From: Austropuccinia psidii
Taxonomy: Eukaryota > Basidiomycota > Pucciniomycetes > Pucciniales > Sphaerophragmiaceae
Direction: 5' to 3'
Length of the DNA: 64,000 bases
Assembly (NCBI GenBank): GCA_023105745.1
Contig: JALGQZ010000018.1
Location: forward strand, 17,555,773 to 17,619,772
Part shown: piece by piece, positions 1-8,691 of the stretch
Layout: every line of letters begins with the position of its first letter
Position numbering within the stretch: the first letter of the stretch is position 1
Position numbers and translations under genes: made by a program
Notes under the pieces: generated by a model
Told to the model about the DNA's origin: nothing
The model's input: the letters and a program-made list of their open reading frames with translations, nothing else
Databases searched by the model: none

Positions 1-119
1 CTCTAGTTCAGGACTCCTGTGCTTTTGTTTTAATAGTTGTATCAATATACTACACTGTTTGTGTTTATTGTATGATGATTGTACTATACTAAAGAACTCT
101 GTATTTAGATTAGAGGAGC

Positions 120-640
120 TTATTCCCAATATGGGTATCTCTTTGCTCTCCCCATAGCTTTGTGCGGGTTTGATGGGTCATTTCCTAATGCCCAGTTTGA
201 TAGTTTGAAGTTCTTTCTCCTATCTATCTCCATGCATTGTATGGGTATTTTGGCCCCATTTTCTGGGTCATATGCTGGATTCTCTTGGTCATTCTTCAGT
301 GGCCACCTGCTGAGACCATCTGCATTAGTGTGACTTTTCCCTTCTTTATAGATAATAGTCATATTCCCTCTGTATTTTTGTATGGATATTTGCCACCTGA
401 GAATGTGTCTGTTTGTTGTCTTCATGTTCAACAGTGATTTGAGGGCTGTGCAATCAGTAAAAACTTCAAATACTGCTCCTTCTAAGTAGTAATGGAGTTT
501 TTCTAATTCCCATACCAAACAGAGACATTCTGTCTGAGTAGCTCCATATCTGGCTTCTGAGTCTTTCAGTTGTCTTGATATATAGCAAATTACTCCTTCT
601 TGGGTATTCCATCCACTAGTTGCCTCTGGTGTAGTGCTGC
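120..640 (-). pseudogene. Family A copy 1 RNase H region, degenerate
   Basis: The best open part is 120-518 (132 codons). It shows the tail of a Ty3-type RNase H, with [27 protein letters not shown] and [10 protein letters not shown], the segment that normally bridges RNase H and integrase. Upstream, between 519 and 688, recognisable residues continue in other frames with several stops. It follows RT on the same strand but is not in the RT frame, so at least one indel separates them. Integrase is not in the window. The matching region of family C copy 1 lies at 33652-33981 and aligns along its length. Confidence 0.8.
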
Positions 641-688
641 TCCTAGTCCTTGGCTACATGCTGAATCTATATATAGTTTGAATGGTAG

Positions 689-1879
689 TTAAAAATCAGG
701 CATCATTAGGACAGGGGCATTGGTCAGCTCATATTTGATCTTCTCAAATGCATCTCTTCTTTCTTTGGTAATTTCAAAGACTACATCTTTTGAGCACAGT
801 TTGTATAGGCTACTTGTGATGTGTGCAAAGTTTTTTATGTGGCTCCTGTAGTAACTAGAAAAGCCCAAAAAAGATTGCATTTCTTTAATGTTCTTTGGTA
901 CTGGTTTCTTCAGTACTGCAGCAACTTTATTTTGGTCTATGGCTAGACTTAAACCTGAAGCTTTGTGTCCTAGGGCTAGCAGTTCTTGCTGTCCAAAGTT
1001 ACATTTTTTAAGAGATATTTTCATGTTGATTGGTGTACATTTTCCCAATATTTTATCAATTTTCCTCACATGGTCTTCCCATGTTTCTGAGTATATTATG
1101 ATATCATCAATGTACACTACCATCCACCCTTCCATTATTTCATCTTGAAATATGGTATCCATCATCCTCTGAAAATGGGCTGGTGCATTCTTAATGCCAA
1201 ATGGCATTCTAGTATATTCATATATGCCCATATGGCATATAATTCTTAGCAATTTGATGGAATCTGGTTTCACCCCATTCTGGTGGAAGCCTTTCATGCA
1301 ATCCATTTTTGTAATAAACTTGGCTTTTGCTAGCTTATCTACTGCATGTGGTATCCTTGGGATGGGGTACCTATCTGCTTTGGTGTAATTATTCAAAGCC
1401 CTGAAGTCCCCACATAGTCTGGATTTACCATCATGCCAAGTTATAAGGACTGGTGTAGTGACTTCTACTATCTCATTGTGTCCTATTTTCCTTATGACCC
1501 CCATTTCTAGGAGTTCATTGATATGGTTCTCAATTTCTTTCCTAGTTTCCATGCTGGCTGGGTATGGTGGTCTCCTAAGCATAGGTGGATATGGTCTTTC
1601 TACATCCAGATATAATTCTATATCATGTCCTTTGATTTTTCCTAGTGGTTCATCTCCTATTGCAAAAGCTCCTCTATGCTTCCTCAATACTTTCAGTAAG
1701 CTGAGTTTCATTTTACTGGTGAGTTGAGTGCCATATTGGGCTTCTTTGAACTCTTCCACTAGTTCTTTCAGGGTGTTATCATTTGTTATATGATTTATGT
1801 CAAAGGAAAATTTCTTGTCTTTGTTTGTACCTATGGTAAGATATCTATTTTTACTATTGCAAATTTCCATACCATACAT
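689..1879 (-). CDS. Family A reverse transcriptase domain
   Basis: Copies element RNA into cDNA. The 396-codon stretch carries the Ty3/Gypsy RT blocks in order: a PYPP-LRRPPYPAS finger motif, WHDGKSRLCGDFRALN, the first catalytic Asp in FITKMDCMKGF, the MPFGIKNAPAHFQ block, the catalytic VVYIDDIII box, and the thumb region LSFLGFSSYYR-like (QSFLGFSSYYRSH). Catalytic residues are intact. The frame continues upstream into the protease ORF, separated only by an in-frame TGA at 1961-1963, so the apparent Met start is not a real start; RT would be released from a polyprotein. It ends at a TAA just where RNase H should begin, which looks like decay. Confidence 0.92.
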   Translation of the reverse strand: MYGMEICNSKNRYLTIGTNKDKKFSFDINHITNDNTLKELVEEFKEAQYGTQLTSKMKLSLLKVLRKHRGAFAIGDEPLGKIKGHDIELYLDVERPYPPMLRRPPYPASMETRKEIENHINELLEMGVIRKIGHNEIVEVTTPVLITWHDGKSRLCGDFRALNNYTKADRYPIPRIPHAVDKLAKAKFITKMDCMKGFHQNGVKPDSIKLLRIICHMGIYEYTRMPFGIKNAPAHFQRMMDTIFQDEIMEGWMVVYIDDIIIYSETWEDHVRKIDKILGKCTPINMKISLKKCNFGQQELLALGHKASGLSLAIDQNKVAAVLKKPVPKNIKEMQSFLGFSSYYRSHIKNFAHITSSLYKLCSKDVVFEITKERRDAFEKIKYELTNAPVLMMPDF

Positions 1880-1960
1880 TCTTTGGTACTCTGTACCTAG
1901 TAAGAATCCTTGTACATGTGCATTCTCTAGAACTACAAATTCAGGTTCTAGTCTGATATT

Positions 1961-2527
1961 TCATTTTTGGTGTGGGATAGTTATCTCTTTGATTATTGTC
2001 CCCAGTGAGTGCATTTTGCCTGATGCACTTTTAAAGTTTCTAGCTTTTGTTGGTATTATATCCTCTTCCCATTTGGGGAAGTGTTGTTTTAAGTATTCTT
2101 TTGCCACTATGGAGCAACTTGCTCCTGTGTCAATGATCATTGGATGTTTACAGTTCTCAATGTAAACTGTCAATTTTGTAGGTGTTCCATGAATGAATCC
2201 CATCCCTCTATTTGGGGTTACCAGGAATGTTTGTGCATTCTGTGTGTGCTTACAGAGCTCTTTGTCTGTTGTTATTTGTGGTATTCCCAAATCTAATTCA
2301 ATGTCTTGTATGTCAAGTGAACTTTCTTCATTGCATTCCACTATGTATTCTTCTATGGTATCAGGTTCACTTTGTGATTCTGCTCTCATACCATTTCCCA
2401 TACTGTCAGAATCAGATTTGTCACCTGTTTGTTCTTCTTCTGATTCTTCATCAATTGCATATATTTTCTTTTTTGGTTTTGTGCAATTGTTAGCATAGTA
2501 GTCTGGTGATCCACAGTTGTGGCACAC
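1961..2527 (-). CDS. Family A zinc knuckle and aspartic protease
   Basis: Polyprotein segment of 188 codons. Residues 2-15 form a nucleocapsid-type zinc knuckle with spacing C-x2-C-x4-Y-x4-C; the usual His is Tyr, a C-to-T change that should weaken zinc binding. An acidic Glu/Asp/Ser-rich linker follows (about 20-75). The retroviral-type protease active site is MIIDTGASCSIV near residue 130. The frame is shared with RT downstream (in-frame TGA between) but is offset by -1 from the capsid ORF upstream, with the shift at a run of seven A at 2635-2641 (minus strand). No initiation is expected here; it should be translated as part of Gag-Pol. Confidence 0.88.
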   Translation of the reverse strand: MCHNCGSPDYYANNCTKPKKKIYAIDEESEEEQTGDKSDSDSMGNGMRAESQSEPDTIEEYIVECNEESSLDIQDIELDLGIPQITTDKELCKHTQNAQTFLVTPNRGMGFIHGTPTKLTVYIENCKHPMIIDTGASCSIVAKEYLKQHFPKWEEDIIPTKARNFKSASGKMHSLGTIIKEITIPHQK

Positions 2528-2625
2528 ATATTTCTTTTTTGGGGTTTCTTTCCCTTTCTCTTTGTTTGTTTCTTTAACTTCAGACTTCTTGTCTTTGAAG
2601 TTTGGTTTATAGGATGTGTACCTTC

Positions 2626-3183
2626 CTATGGAGGTTTTTTTCTCACATCTTGTATGAAATTTGCTATGTGATCAATGCTGCTGATGTTGTTGCATCTGCA
2701 TTTGACTGCATGTTCTAGATCTCCTGGCAATTTTGTTAGGAGTTTATGGTTTCTCATTTCTATTGTCATATTGGGATCAATAGCTTTTAGCCTTTTTGTT
2801 TGTTTGAGACACCATTCATATGGGTCTTTTTCTGTGGAGTATCTATCACTCTCAAAGGACATGGTCTTTTGCCAGATCCAACTACCATTGCTATACTTTT
2901 GTATAATCTGGTTCCTCCACCATGGCCAGCTTTTCCTGCCATGTATTTCTTTCATCTCAGTATACCATATGTTTGCATGGCCTCTGAATGCTGTGTTAAG
3001 TCTTGTTGTGATCCAGTAGTCTGGTATCTTTGGGACATCAACAAAGAGTCCATCAATATAGTAAATGATTTCCATATGGTCATATTCCCCAATTCCTGAG
3101 AGCATTGGCCAGTTTGCTACTTCTGGTAACTGTTTTAGTGCCTGTTTCTCCGAATAGCTGAGATTTTCCCCATCTTGGTACAT
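2626..3183 (-). CDS. Family A Gag capsid domain
   Basis: Structural capsid segment, 185 codons. It has the Trp-rich retrotransposon gag pattern: a helix around IPDYWITTRLNTAFRG, WYTEMKEIHGRKSWPWWRNQ, DPYEWCLKQTKRLKAIDP and a final KLPGDLEHAVKCRC helix. It lies in the same frame as the upstream 3208-4389 ORF; a single TAG at 3208-3210 and nine codons separate them, so the two were very likely one Gag. At its 3' end the frame stops 20 nt after an A7 run, and the coding sequence resumes in the -1 frame with a basic linker leading to the zinc knuckle. A. psidii-type elements with the same modules occur as one continuous frame, so the shift may be an indel. Confidence 0.88.
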   Translation of the reverse strand: MYQDGENLSYSEKQALKQLPEVANWPMLSGIGEYDHMEIIYYIDGLFVDVPKIPDYWITTRLNTAFRGHANIWYTEMKEIHGRKSWPWWRNQIIQKYSNGSWIWQKTMSFESDRYSTEKDPYEWCLKQTKRLKAIDPNMTIEMRNHKLLTKLPGDLEHAVKCRCNNISSIDHIANFIQDVRKKPP

Positions 3184-3207
3184 TGACTCTGATCTTGACT
3201 TTGGATT

Positions 3208-4389
3208 CTAATATTCAGGTTCCTTGTCATAGTCCTTATCCTCTTCTTTCAATTTTGTAGAGGTAGTGGGTTGACCTTGTGTTGGAGGGTATTGATTATC
3301 TTCTCTGCCATAGAGGTAATCAATTTCTTTATCAAAGCTATCCTGTTGCTGCTGGATACTCCTCAGATCTCTCCTCACAGTTTGTTGTTCTTCTAGAATT
3401 GAATTCAACTGTCTGTTAGTTTTTTCAAATTCTGTCCAAATTTTGGCCAGATTTGTATTCAAGTCTTTTATTACTGTTGCTTGGAAAGCATTTTCTTCTT
3501 TCAATGTTTCCACTTCTGTCTTCATTTTTTCTGAGGTTTCATGTGTCCAATCCATGAATTGGGCCAATTTGGTCCATGTGAATTTGTTTTCAAACTCATG
3601 AGTGTGGATTGTAGTCTCAGTTATTAATTCTGGATCAATTGAGTCAGAACTATCAAAACTATTTGTAGGTACAACTATTTTTTGCTTTTGTGTACTTCTT
3701 GGACTAAGTCCATCAGCTTTTTCATCAATGGGTCTGCTTCCTTCTTCCTCTGGTTGAAAGAAGTTTTGTTTTTCCCTTGGGCTCCTTTTCTCCTGTTGGA
3801 AACTACCTGGAATGGTTGGGGAGCCTTGGATGAAGTTTCCTTTGGCTTGTAAGGCCTGGAACTGCTGGATTGTTGTGGGGAAGATGGGACTTCTCCTTCC
3901 ATTTCTGGGGGTACCTGAATCTGACTGGGCTCTTCCTTGTGCCAAGATCTCTCTATGGCTTGTATGGCTGCCTGGTTCTCTTTGATTCTGATTGCTCTTT
4001 CTTCTAAGAGTTTGAAATTCTTCTTGGGATTCCAACCTTGCATTTCTGTCATAAGTTCCATCCAAGCCATTTGCTTGAGACAGATCTTCTGAGTTGTTAT
4101 CCCCACTTCTGCCCATGATGCTGCCATAGTGAACATTTTGTTGTCCATGCTCCATGTGAAGAGGTCTTTCAGGAGTTTGTGTATTTGAAGGACCTGTTCT
4201 GCATCTGTCCAATCTCCTGGTTGGACTTCTGGGTTGAATTTGATTTGGAATAAGACCTTGGGTAGGAGTTCCCGGATGGTAAGTCCTTTGCTGGTCATTT
4301 GCTCCAGTTCTTCTTCCTCTGTGTCTTCTTGGCCAGTGTTCTGGTTGATTTCTTGGGAATCCAATATCTCTAAGAAGTGGAGGTGTCAT
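3208..4389 (-). CDS. Family A Gag N-terminal ORF with coiled coil
   Basis: An open frame of 393 codons starting at an ATG in good context (A at -3). The first ~230 codons are Arg/Gln/Pro-rich, low complexity and lie in the -1 frame relative to the 229-codon spliced frame (3675-4369), so this stretch is potentially dual coding. From about residue 235 on it becomes a typical polar coiled coil (heptad-like run FTWTKLAQFMDW to LRSIQQQQDSF, about 265-365) that leads in frame to the capsid domain. The ATG lies within the putative intron 4370-4453, 17 nt before its 3' splice site, so only unspliced RNA would encode this product. The start GFPRNQPEH-like sequence is matched in copy 2 (20201). Confidence 0.72.
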   Translation of the reverse strand: MTPPLLRDIGFPRNQPEHWPRRHRGRRTGANDQQRTYHPGTPTQGLIPNQIQPRSPTRRLDRCRTGPSNTQTPERPLHMEHGQQNVHYGSIMGRSGDNNSEDLSQANGLDGTYDRNARLESQEEFQTLRRKSNQNQREPGSHTSHREILAQGRAQSDSGTPRNGRRSPIFPTTIQQFQALQAKGNFIQGSPTIPGSFQQEKRSPREKQNFFQPEEEGSRPIDEKADGLSPRSTQKQKIVVPTNSFDSSDSIDPELITETTIHTHEFENKFTWTKLAQFMDWTHETSEKMKTEVETLKEENAFQATVIKDLNTNLAKIWTEFEKTNRQLNSILEEQQTVRRDLRSIQQQQDSFDKEIDYLYGREDNQYPPTQGQPTTSTKLKEEDKDYDKEPEY

Positions 4390-4766
4390 GTTAACAATTT
4401 TAAAAAATGACAGACAAAATAAAAAAATGTTGTATGTTTCAAGGTTTATTTACCTTTAGTAGGCCCTTGTACAAATTTATGATCTATACTCTTTGGCAAT
4501 TTGCCTTTAGAGTTTACAACTGGGTTGATAACAGCGATTTTCTGTTTTTCAATTTGTTTTGGTGATCCAACTGGTTTTGTTGGAGCTTTTCTGGGTTTTT
4601 TGGCCCTTGGCACGGCTATTGGTGTCCACTCTTTTGAGTTGATTGTCACTTCACTGTGCCTTTTCTGCTTGCCCTTGGTTTTTGGCAGCACCTCTCTGTC
4701 TTCTGAGGCTGTCACAGATGGATTTCCTTGTGACTGGGTTTCTAATGGAATATAGTCTTTTTTCCA
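3675..4766 (-). CDS. Family A spliced pre-gag protein (two visible exons)
   Basis: Predicted exons on the minus strand: 4766-4454 and 4369-3675, joined across an 84-nt intron in frame (phase 1; the junction makes a Glu codon). The first exon is preceded by an acceptor-like CTGAATAG at 4767-4774, so another exon with the start codon should lie in the leader. The product is Lys-rich at first (PRAKKPRKAPTKP), then has a globular-looking Leu-rich part (VLQIHKLLKDLFTWSMD, FKLLEERAIRIKENQAAIQAIE) and a basic C terminus ending EVHKSKK. Copy 2 preserves both exons, the donor GTAAAT, the acceptor and many conservative replacements, which supports coding. I do not recognise a domain; it could bind RNA or act as a pre-gag. 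The downstream exon overlaps the Gag ORF in another frame. Confidence 0.62.
4370..4453 (-). other. Putative intron containing the gag ATG
   Basis: On the minus strand the donor is AAAG|GTAAAT and the acceptor CACTTCTTAG|AGATATTGG, 84 nt apart. Without splicing the pre-gag frame stops two codons into the intron (TAA). The gag ATG is at 4389-4387. Copy 2 has the same donor and an acceptor in the same position relative to its ATG (20150-20220). Confidence 0.6.
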
Positions 4767-4957
4767 CTATTCAGAAAAGATATTTCAAATTGTATATCAG
4801 TATTTTAAGATAAAACAAAATGTTTTTATTCAATTCTACTGTTATTTTTCAAAATTTTTAAGTATTTTTATTATAATATATTGTTTTTTTTTATATGTTT
4901 TTATTGAAAAATAACAGTTTTTTGAGTTTTTCACCTATGTTTTATAAGTGAAAACTG

Positions 4958-4997
4958 TAATATCCAAGTGTTTTGTGAATGATTCACTTGGATATTA
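4958..4997 (-). other. 13-bp perfect stem-loop in leader
   Basis: Arms TAATATCCAAGTG and CACTTGGATATTA are perfect complements with a 14-nt loop. It lies in the leader of family A copy 1. Leaders of retroelements commonly carry packaging or dimerisation stems; that role is inference. Confidence 0.6.
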
Positions 4998-5610
4998 TTG
5001 TGTTTTTGTAAAAACACGTCAAATTTATTGAATTATAATGAATTTGATTTGTTATTATAAATATTTTAAATGATATTTATTTTAACACTTGATTTTTGAT
5101 TAAAATATCAATCAATTACAAGTTTTCATGTCAATTTGAGTGATGTCTTGTTTTAAAGGAAATATTTAATTAAAATATCCTTATAAATAATAAAAAATTA
5201 TTTTATTATTTAATATTTATTAATTATTTATTAATAAATGTTTCTTTATTAATTTCCACGCACTTTGGTGAAAAATAATAGTAAAAAATAAGTAATATAC
5301 TGTTTGTATATTATTATTTATATTGAAATTTAAATAATACTGTTGTATTATTATCAAATTTCGTGAAAATTATTGCAATATAATGAAATAAAGAGGATTT
5401 GTACTCTTACTCTCAACAAAAATATTTGTAATATATATTTTTCGAGAAAAAAAAAATATGTATATAATATAATGCTATATTATATAAAAAAAAATAATAA
5501 TAGAAAATAACATAAATTTGAAATTTTACTCACTGTTAGTAAAGTACCTTTTAAATACATGGATTTTTATGCCTAATTCAGTTCAAAACACGTCCAATAA
5601 GGTTGAAAAA

Positions 5611-5627
5611 CCATGGCCAGGCCCCCA
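5611..5627 (-). promoter_or_regulatory. Primer-binding site, family A copy 1
   Basis: On the minus strand, TGGGGGCCTGGCC follows the LTR terminus CTGACA after three T residues. The leading TGG is the complement of a tRNA CCA end. Copy 2 (19294-19308) and family C copy 1 (38555-38569) share TGGGG-G-CCT, implying the same primer class. Confidence 0.7.
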
Positions 5628-5937
5628 AAATGTCAGGGTGAGTCTATATAGTGGCTATAGAATGTAAATACAAGCTAGTATTATGACTGTGACACGTCTA
5701 AAAACAAATAAATTTAATTCTTCAGGTACTACTGCTACGTGGTAACAGTGGTGATGAGTCTGTTGAGGACCTGGGTTGCAATAATCTAATATCTTTGACT
5801 GTAAAAAAGTACTACAATAATTATGCTCTAATTATATCTTTAATAATTCTAAGGACACTACTGATGGTTAACAGTTTTGTCACGTAAGAATATGGGTAAA
5901 TAAGATAAGATGATGGGTTTTCAAGGAAAAAACCCTT

Positions 5938-5946
5938 CCTTTTATA
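5938..5946 (-). promoter_or_regulatory. TATA box of family A copy 1 LTR
   Basis: TATAAAAGG on the minus strand, about 310 bp before the LTR end. The equivalent in copies 2 and 3 is GATAAAAAGG at nearly the same distance. Confidence 0.65.
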
Positions 5947-5989
5947 TCTTTCAAGACTGTCAGGAGTTATTAACTCTTCACACGTCAGA

Positions 5990-6009
5990 GGAGTGAAAAT
6001 TTTCACTCC
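5990..6009. other. 20-bp perfect palindrome upstream of the TATA box
   Basis: GGAGTGAAAATTTTCACTCC is its own reverse complement. It lies about 45 bp upstream of the copy 1 TATA box on the minus strand. Copy 2 has a different 27-bp dyad (18956-18982) in the corresponding place. Confidence 0.75.
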
Positions 6010-7132
6010 AATGAACAGCCTGTGGTTCTGGATCATCAATTCTGACATCAATAGAGGCAGAATTGTTGTTTTGGAACCACAAATGATCATTCTGGATCAA
6101 TACAGGGTGAAAAGCTTTTCACCTGCCACGTCAGCACTTGGATGACATTGTTCTGGTGTCTGTATGATCAATAATGATGATTTTGGGGAGGTTATATCTT
6201 CATAAGTATATTATTTTAAGTATGGGAGCAATACTGTTTGATACAAGTTGATACAGTCATGTATTGCTAGAAAAACCTTCCAATCAAGATATCTCAGCCA
6301 GTTCTTAAGATATCAAGAAACCAAGCGCACAGAATTAAAGGGCTTAATGAGCTCTTCAATTTGGTATGCTTCATGTTTACCCTTCTTTAAAATAGCAAAA
6401 GCTATAAGGGTTTTAAGTTTTTGGATGTATTTTTGTACATCAGTATGAGGCTTCAAAAACTTCCATGCCAGTTATCTTCTTCAATTTGGAAGATATCTGT
6501 ATTCTGATGATACAGTATTGTAGGGCTTGGTTAGCTCTACATTTTGGTATATTACACTGTACAGTTGTATGAGTGTATGCCAAAGATACAGGGGTTTGTT
6601 TACCTTGTTGTTTTCAGAATATCTGTATTTTGGTTGTTAAGCCTTTGAACCAAGATCCCTTAGTCAATTTAAGAGATACAGAGCTATAAGGTGTCTCAAA
6701 TTAAAGCTCTTGTTTAGATCTTTAATTTGGTTATACTTTTGTACAGTTTTGTACAAGCCCTCTTTGATTTTCAGGGGAGTCTTGGTTTTAAAATCAAGGT
6801 CATATGGTATCTCCAGTTGTAGTGGTGTTACAGAAACATGGATAATACCATTGTGTAGCTCTCTATGTGAGCTTTAAGAAAAATACCATTTTGGTATAGA
6901 ATAACTTAAATATTCATAAGTTAGATGAGAGGTGAAAATAAGGGTTTTGACTTGTTTATTCTCCTCTAGGTTTCCTTATTCTGTTTGGATAAGGTTGATG
7001 TTTAATTTAAGAGGAGTTTTTTTCCTCTTATTTATTACCTGTATTGAATATGTTTGCTCAATACTTGTCATACCATTATTTATGGTATGTTGGATGTCAT
7101 GCTAGTGCTCTGTTTTGAGTCACAGGCTGACA

Positions 7133-8691
7133 GTTATATAAAATATATTATAACTTCTTATCCAATAAATAAACATAAAGAAACTATCACACCATTGGAT
7201 TCCTCATAAAAAATAAAGTGGGGTCACCTCTGGATGAAATTTCTGTAACTAAACTCTAAATAAGCTTAAATTAAGTTTTTAGTATTTTCAATACAAAAAA
7301 TTGAGAATCCTCAAAACTTTACTTTAATTCACACCACATGTGGTGTTAACCATCAAATTTTGTGTTAAAATTGAGGTGTTGTGTTTAGTTTAGAAGTTAT
7401 GAGGCATTGAAGTATTTTCAATTGAAATGTCAAAATGTGCGCCTGTATTACATAAGTGAACTTTGATTTACATATGAGGTATCAATTATTACTGTATTTT
7501 ACTGTACAATTCAATTGAATTACATATCTAAATTACAAGTATAATACATGATGAGGAATTAAAGGAAAAAATAAATTGGAAAGATTAAAATTGGGGGGGA
7601 AAAGGAACTCTAGCCCTAAGGGGGAGCCAGACCCCCAAAATCCTTGCTGACTTTCATGGGATGTTAAAATCCACGCAAAAGTCTATTACTTTTGGCCTGC
7701 AATCAAGTCACAGGGTCTGTGACTCAATTGATAATGAGGTTTTGATACCAACCAGGGTGGTTTTAACTGCTGCCAAGAGGGTAAAACTACCCTTAAGTTA
7801 GAAGATGTTAGTAAAAACAGTTTGAACTGGTTTCTATGCCTCTTACACACATTCTGACATGTTTTGGAGGCTCTAGACCAGGTATTGCTATAGTAATGGC
7901 TGATTTAAGGGTCTAAAATGGCTAAAAATGGCTAAAATGGCTTAAACCAGCCCTTTTTTGGTCTAAACCAGGGTTCAATGATGCCATAATTGGCTTTTCT
8001 GTTGTCAGACTGATTTTCAAGACTGACAAGAGTAAGTTTTACTTTTGGAGTAAGAAAATTGATGGCTATAAAAGAATTTCTTCTTTGCCCCACTTTTCTC
8101 TTCATGTTAGAATCTTTTCCTTTTATAATTAGTTTAAAAACTGTTAAACCAATCAATAAAAGATTCCAACCACCTTTTTTAAAAATCAATTCAAACCTTT
8201 TAACCACGTGAAAAAATTATTATAATCATTGTTTGTAGCTCTTATAATCATTTTTACCCCTGATCCACCCCAAAAGTGAATTAAAGCATCTTTCATCACT
8301 GTAAACTTTGTCACTTTGTTTCCAAATTCACTCTGGTCACTTTTGGGCGTTATTTTTCTTTGATATTCTTTTGAAAGACTTTGTTCTTTAATTAATTTCT
8401 TGCAGTTCATTGCTCAATTAATTCCAATTGAAATTGCTCTTGAAGAAATTTCTTTTGTAGCCTTAAATATCTCTTGTAGAGTATTTTTGGATAAATTTTT
8501 ATTGTTGGTAAAACAATAAATCTTTGTAATATTATTGATTTATACTAATAAAGTTATAAACAATAAAATTGGTGTGTTTTCTCTTAAAAATAATATTTCC
8601 TGCTATTTTTAATTGATTTTTACCTTATACAAATTTTGAGGACAGGAAAAGTACTTGATTTTTAATCAAAGTTTCATATCCACACCTTACA
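7133..8691 (-). repeat. Family L repeat, copy 1 (probable LTR)
   Basis: Matches 15636-17150 in inverted orientation over essentially its whole length. On the minus strand it begins TGTAAGGTGTGGATATG at 8691, directly after the family M integrase codons for DDWHTWLP-like sequence, so it inserted into that gene. At the low end it is cut by the family A LTR at 7132. TG start, length and position suggest an LTR, but the far terminus is missing. It contains a 91-codon minus-strand ORF (7932-8207) whose central ~55 codons are also open in the other copy. Confidence 0.7.

Larger units (their letters stand above)
4775..5630 (-). other. Family A copy 1 untranslated leader
   Basis: About 850 bp of very AT-rich sequence between the 5' LTR and the pre-gag. 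No ORF is supported. It holds a primer-binding site at 5627-5611, a 26-bp AT dyad at 5461-5486 and a 13-bp stem at 4958-4997. An exon with the pre-gag start codon may lie here but I could not place it. Confidence 0.6.
1..7132 (-). mobile_element. Ty3/Gypsy LTR retrotransposon, family A copy 1
   Basis: Reading on the minus strand the order is 5' LTR (5631-7132), primer-binding site, AT-rich leader, pre-gag, gag capsid, zinc knuckle plus protease, reverse transcriptase, then the start of the RNase H region. Integrase and the 3' LTR would lie left of the window edge. The PR-RT-RH order before integrase is the Ty3/Gypsy arrangement. The copy is fairly young: the RT domain is open with an intact YIDD, but the polyprotein is broken by a TAG (3208), an apparent frameshift near 2635, a TGA (1961) and further stops in RNase H. 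Its 5' LTR directly abuts the family L repeat at 7132/7133, so it probably inserted into that repeat. Confidence 0.93.
5631..7132 (-). repeat. 5' LTR of family A copy 1
   Basis: 1502 bp bounded by the perfect terminal inverted repeat TGTCAG...CTGACA. The copy 2 LTR (17911-19290) and copy 3 LTR (29291-30705) share both ends, the GAGTCACAGGCTGACA-type 5' end, and internal blocks. A TATA box at 5938-5946 leaves about 310 bp for R-U5. The target duplication cannot be checked because the other LTR lies outside the window; the 5 bp next to the LTR are GTTAT. Confidence 0.9.

Noticed and set aside
888..2498. Plus-strand ORFs of up to 122 codons opposite family A pol
   Set aside because: They are antisense to well-supported RT, protease and knuckle codons and have no domains.
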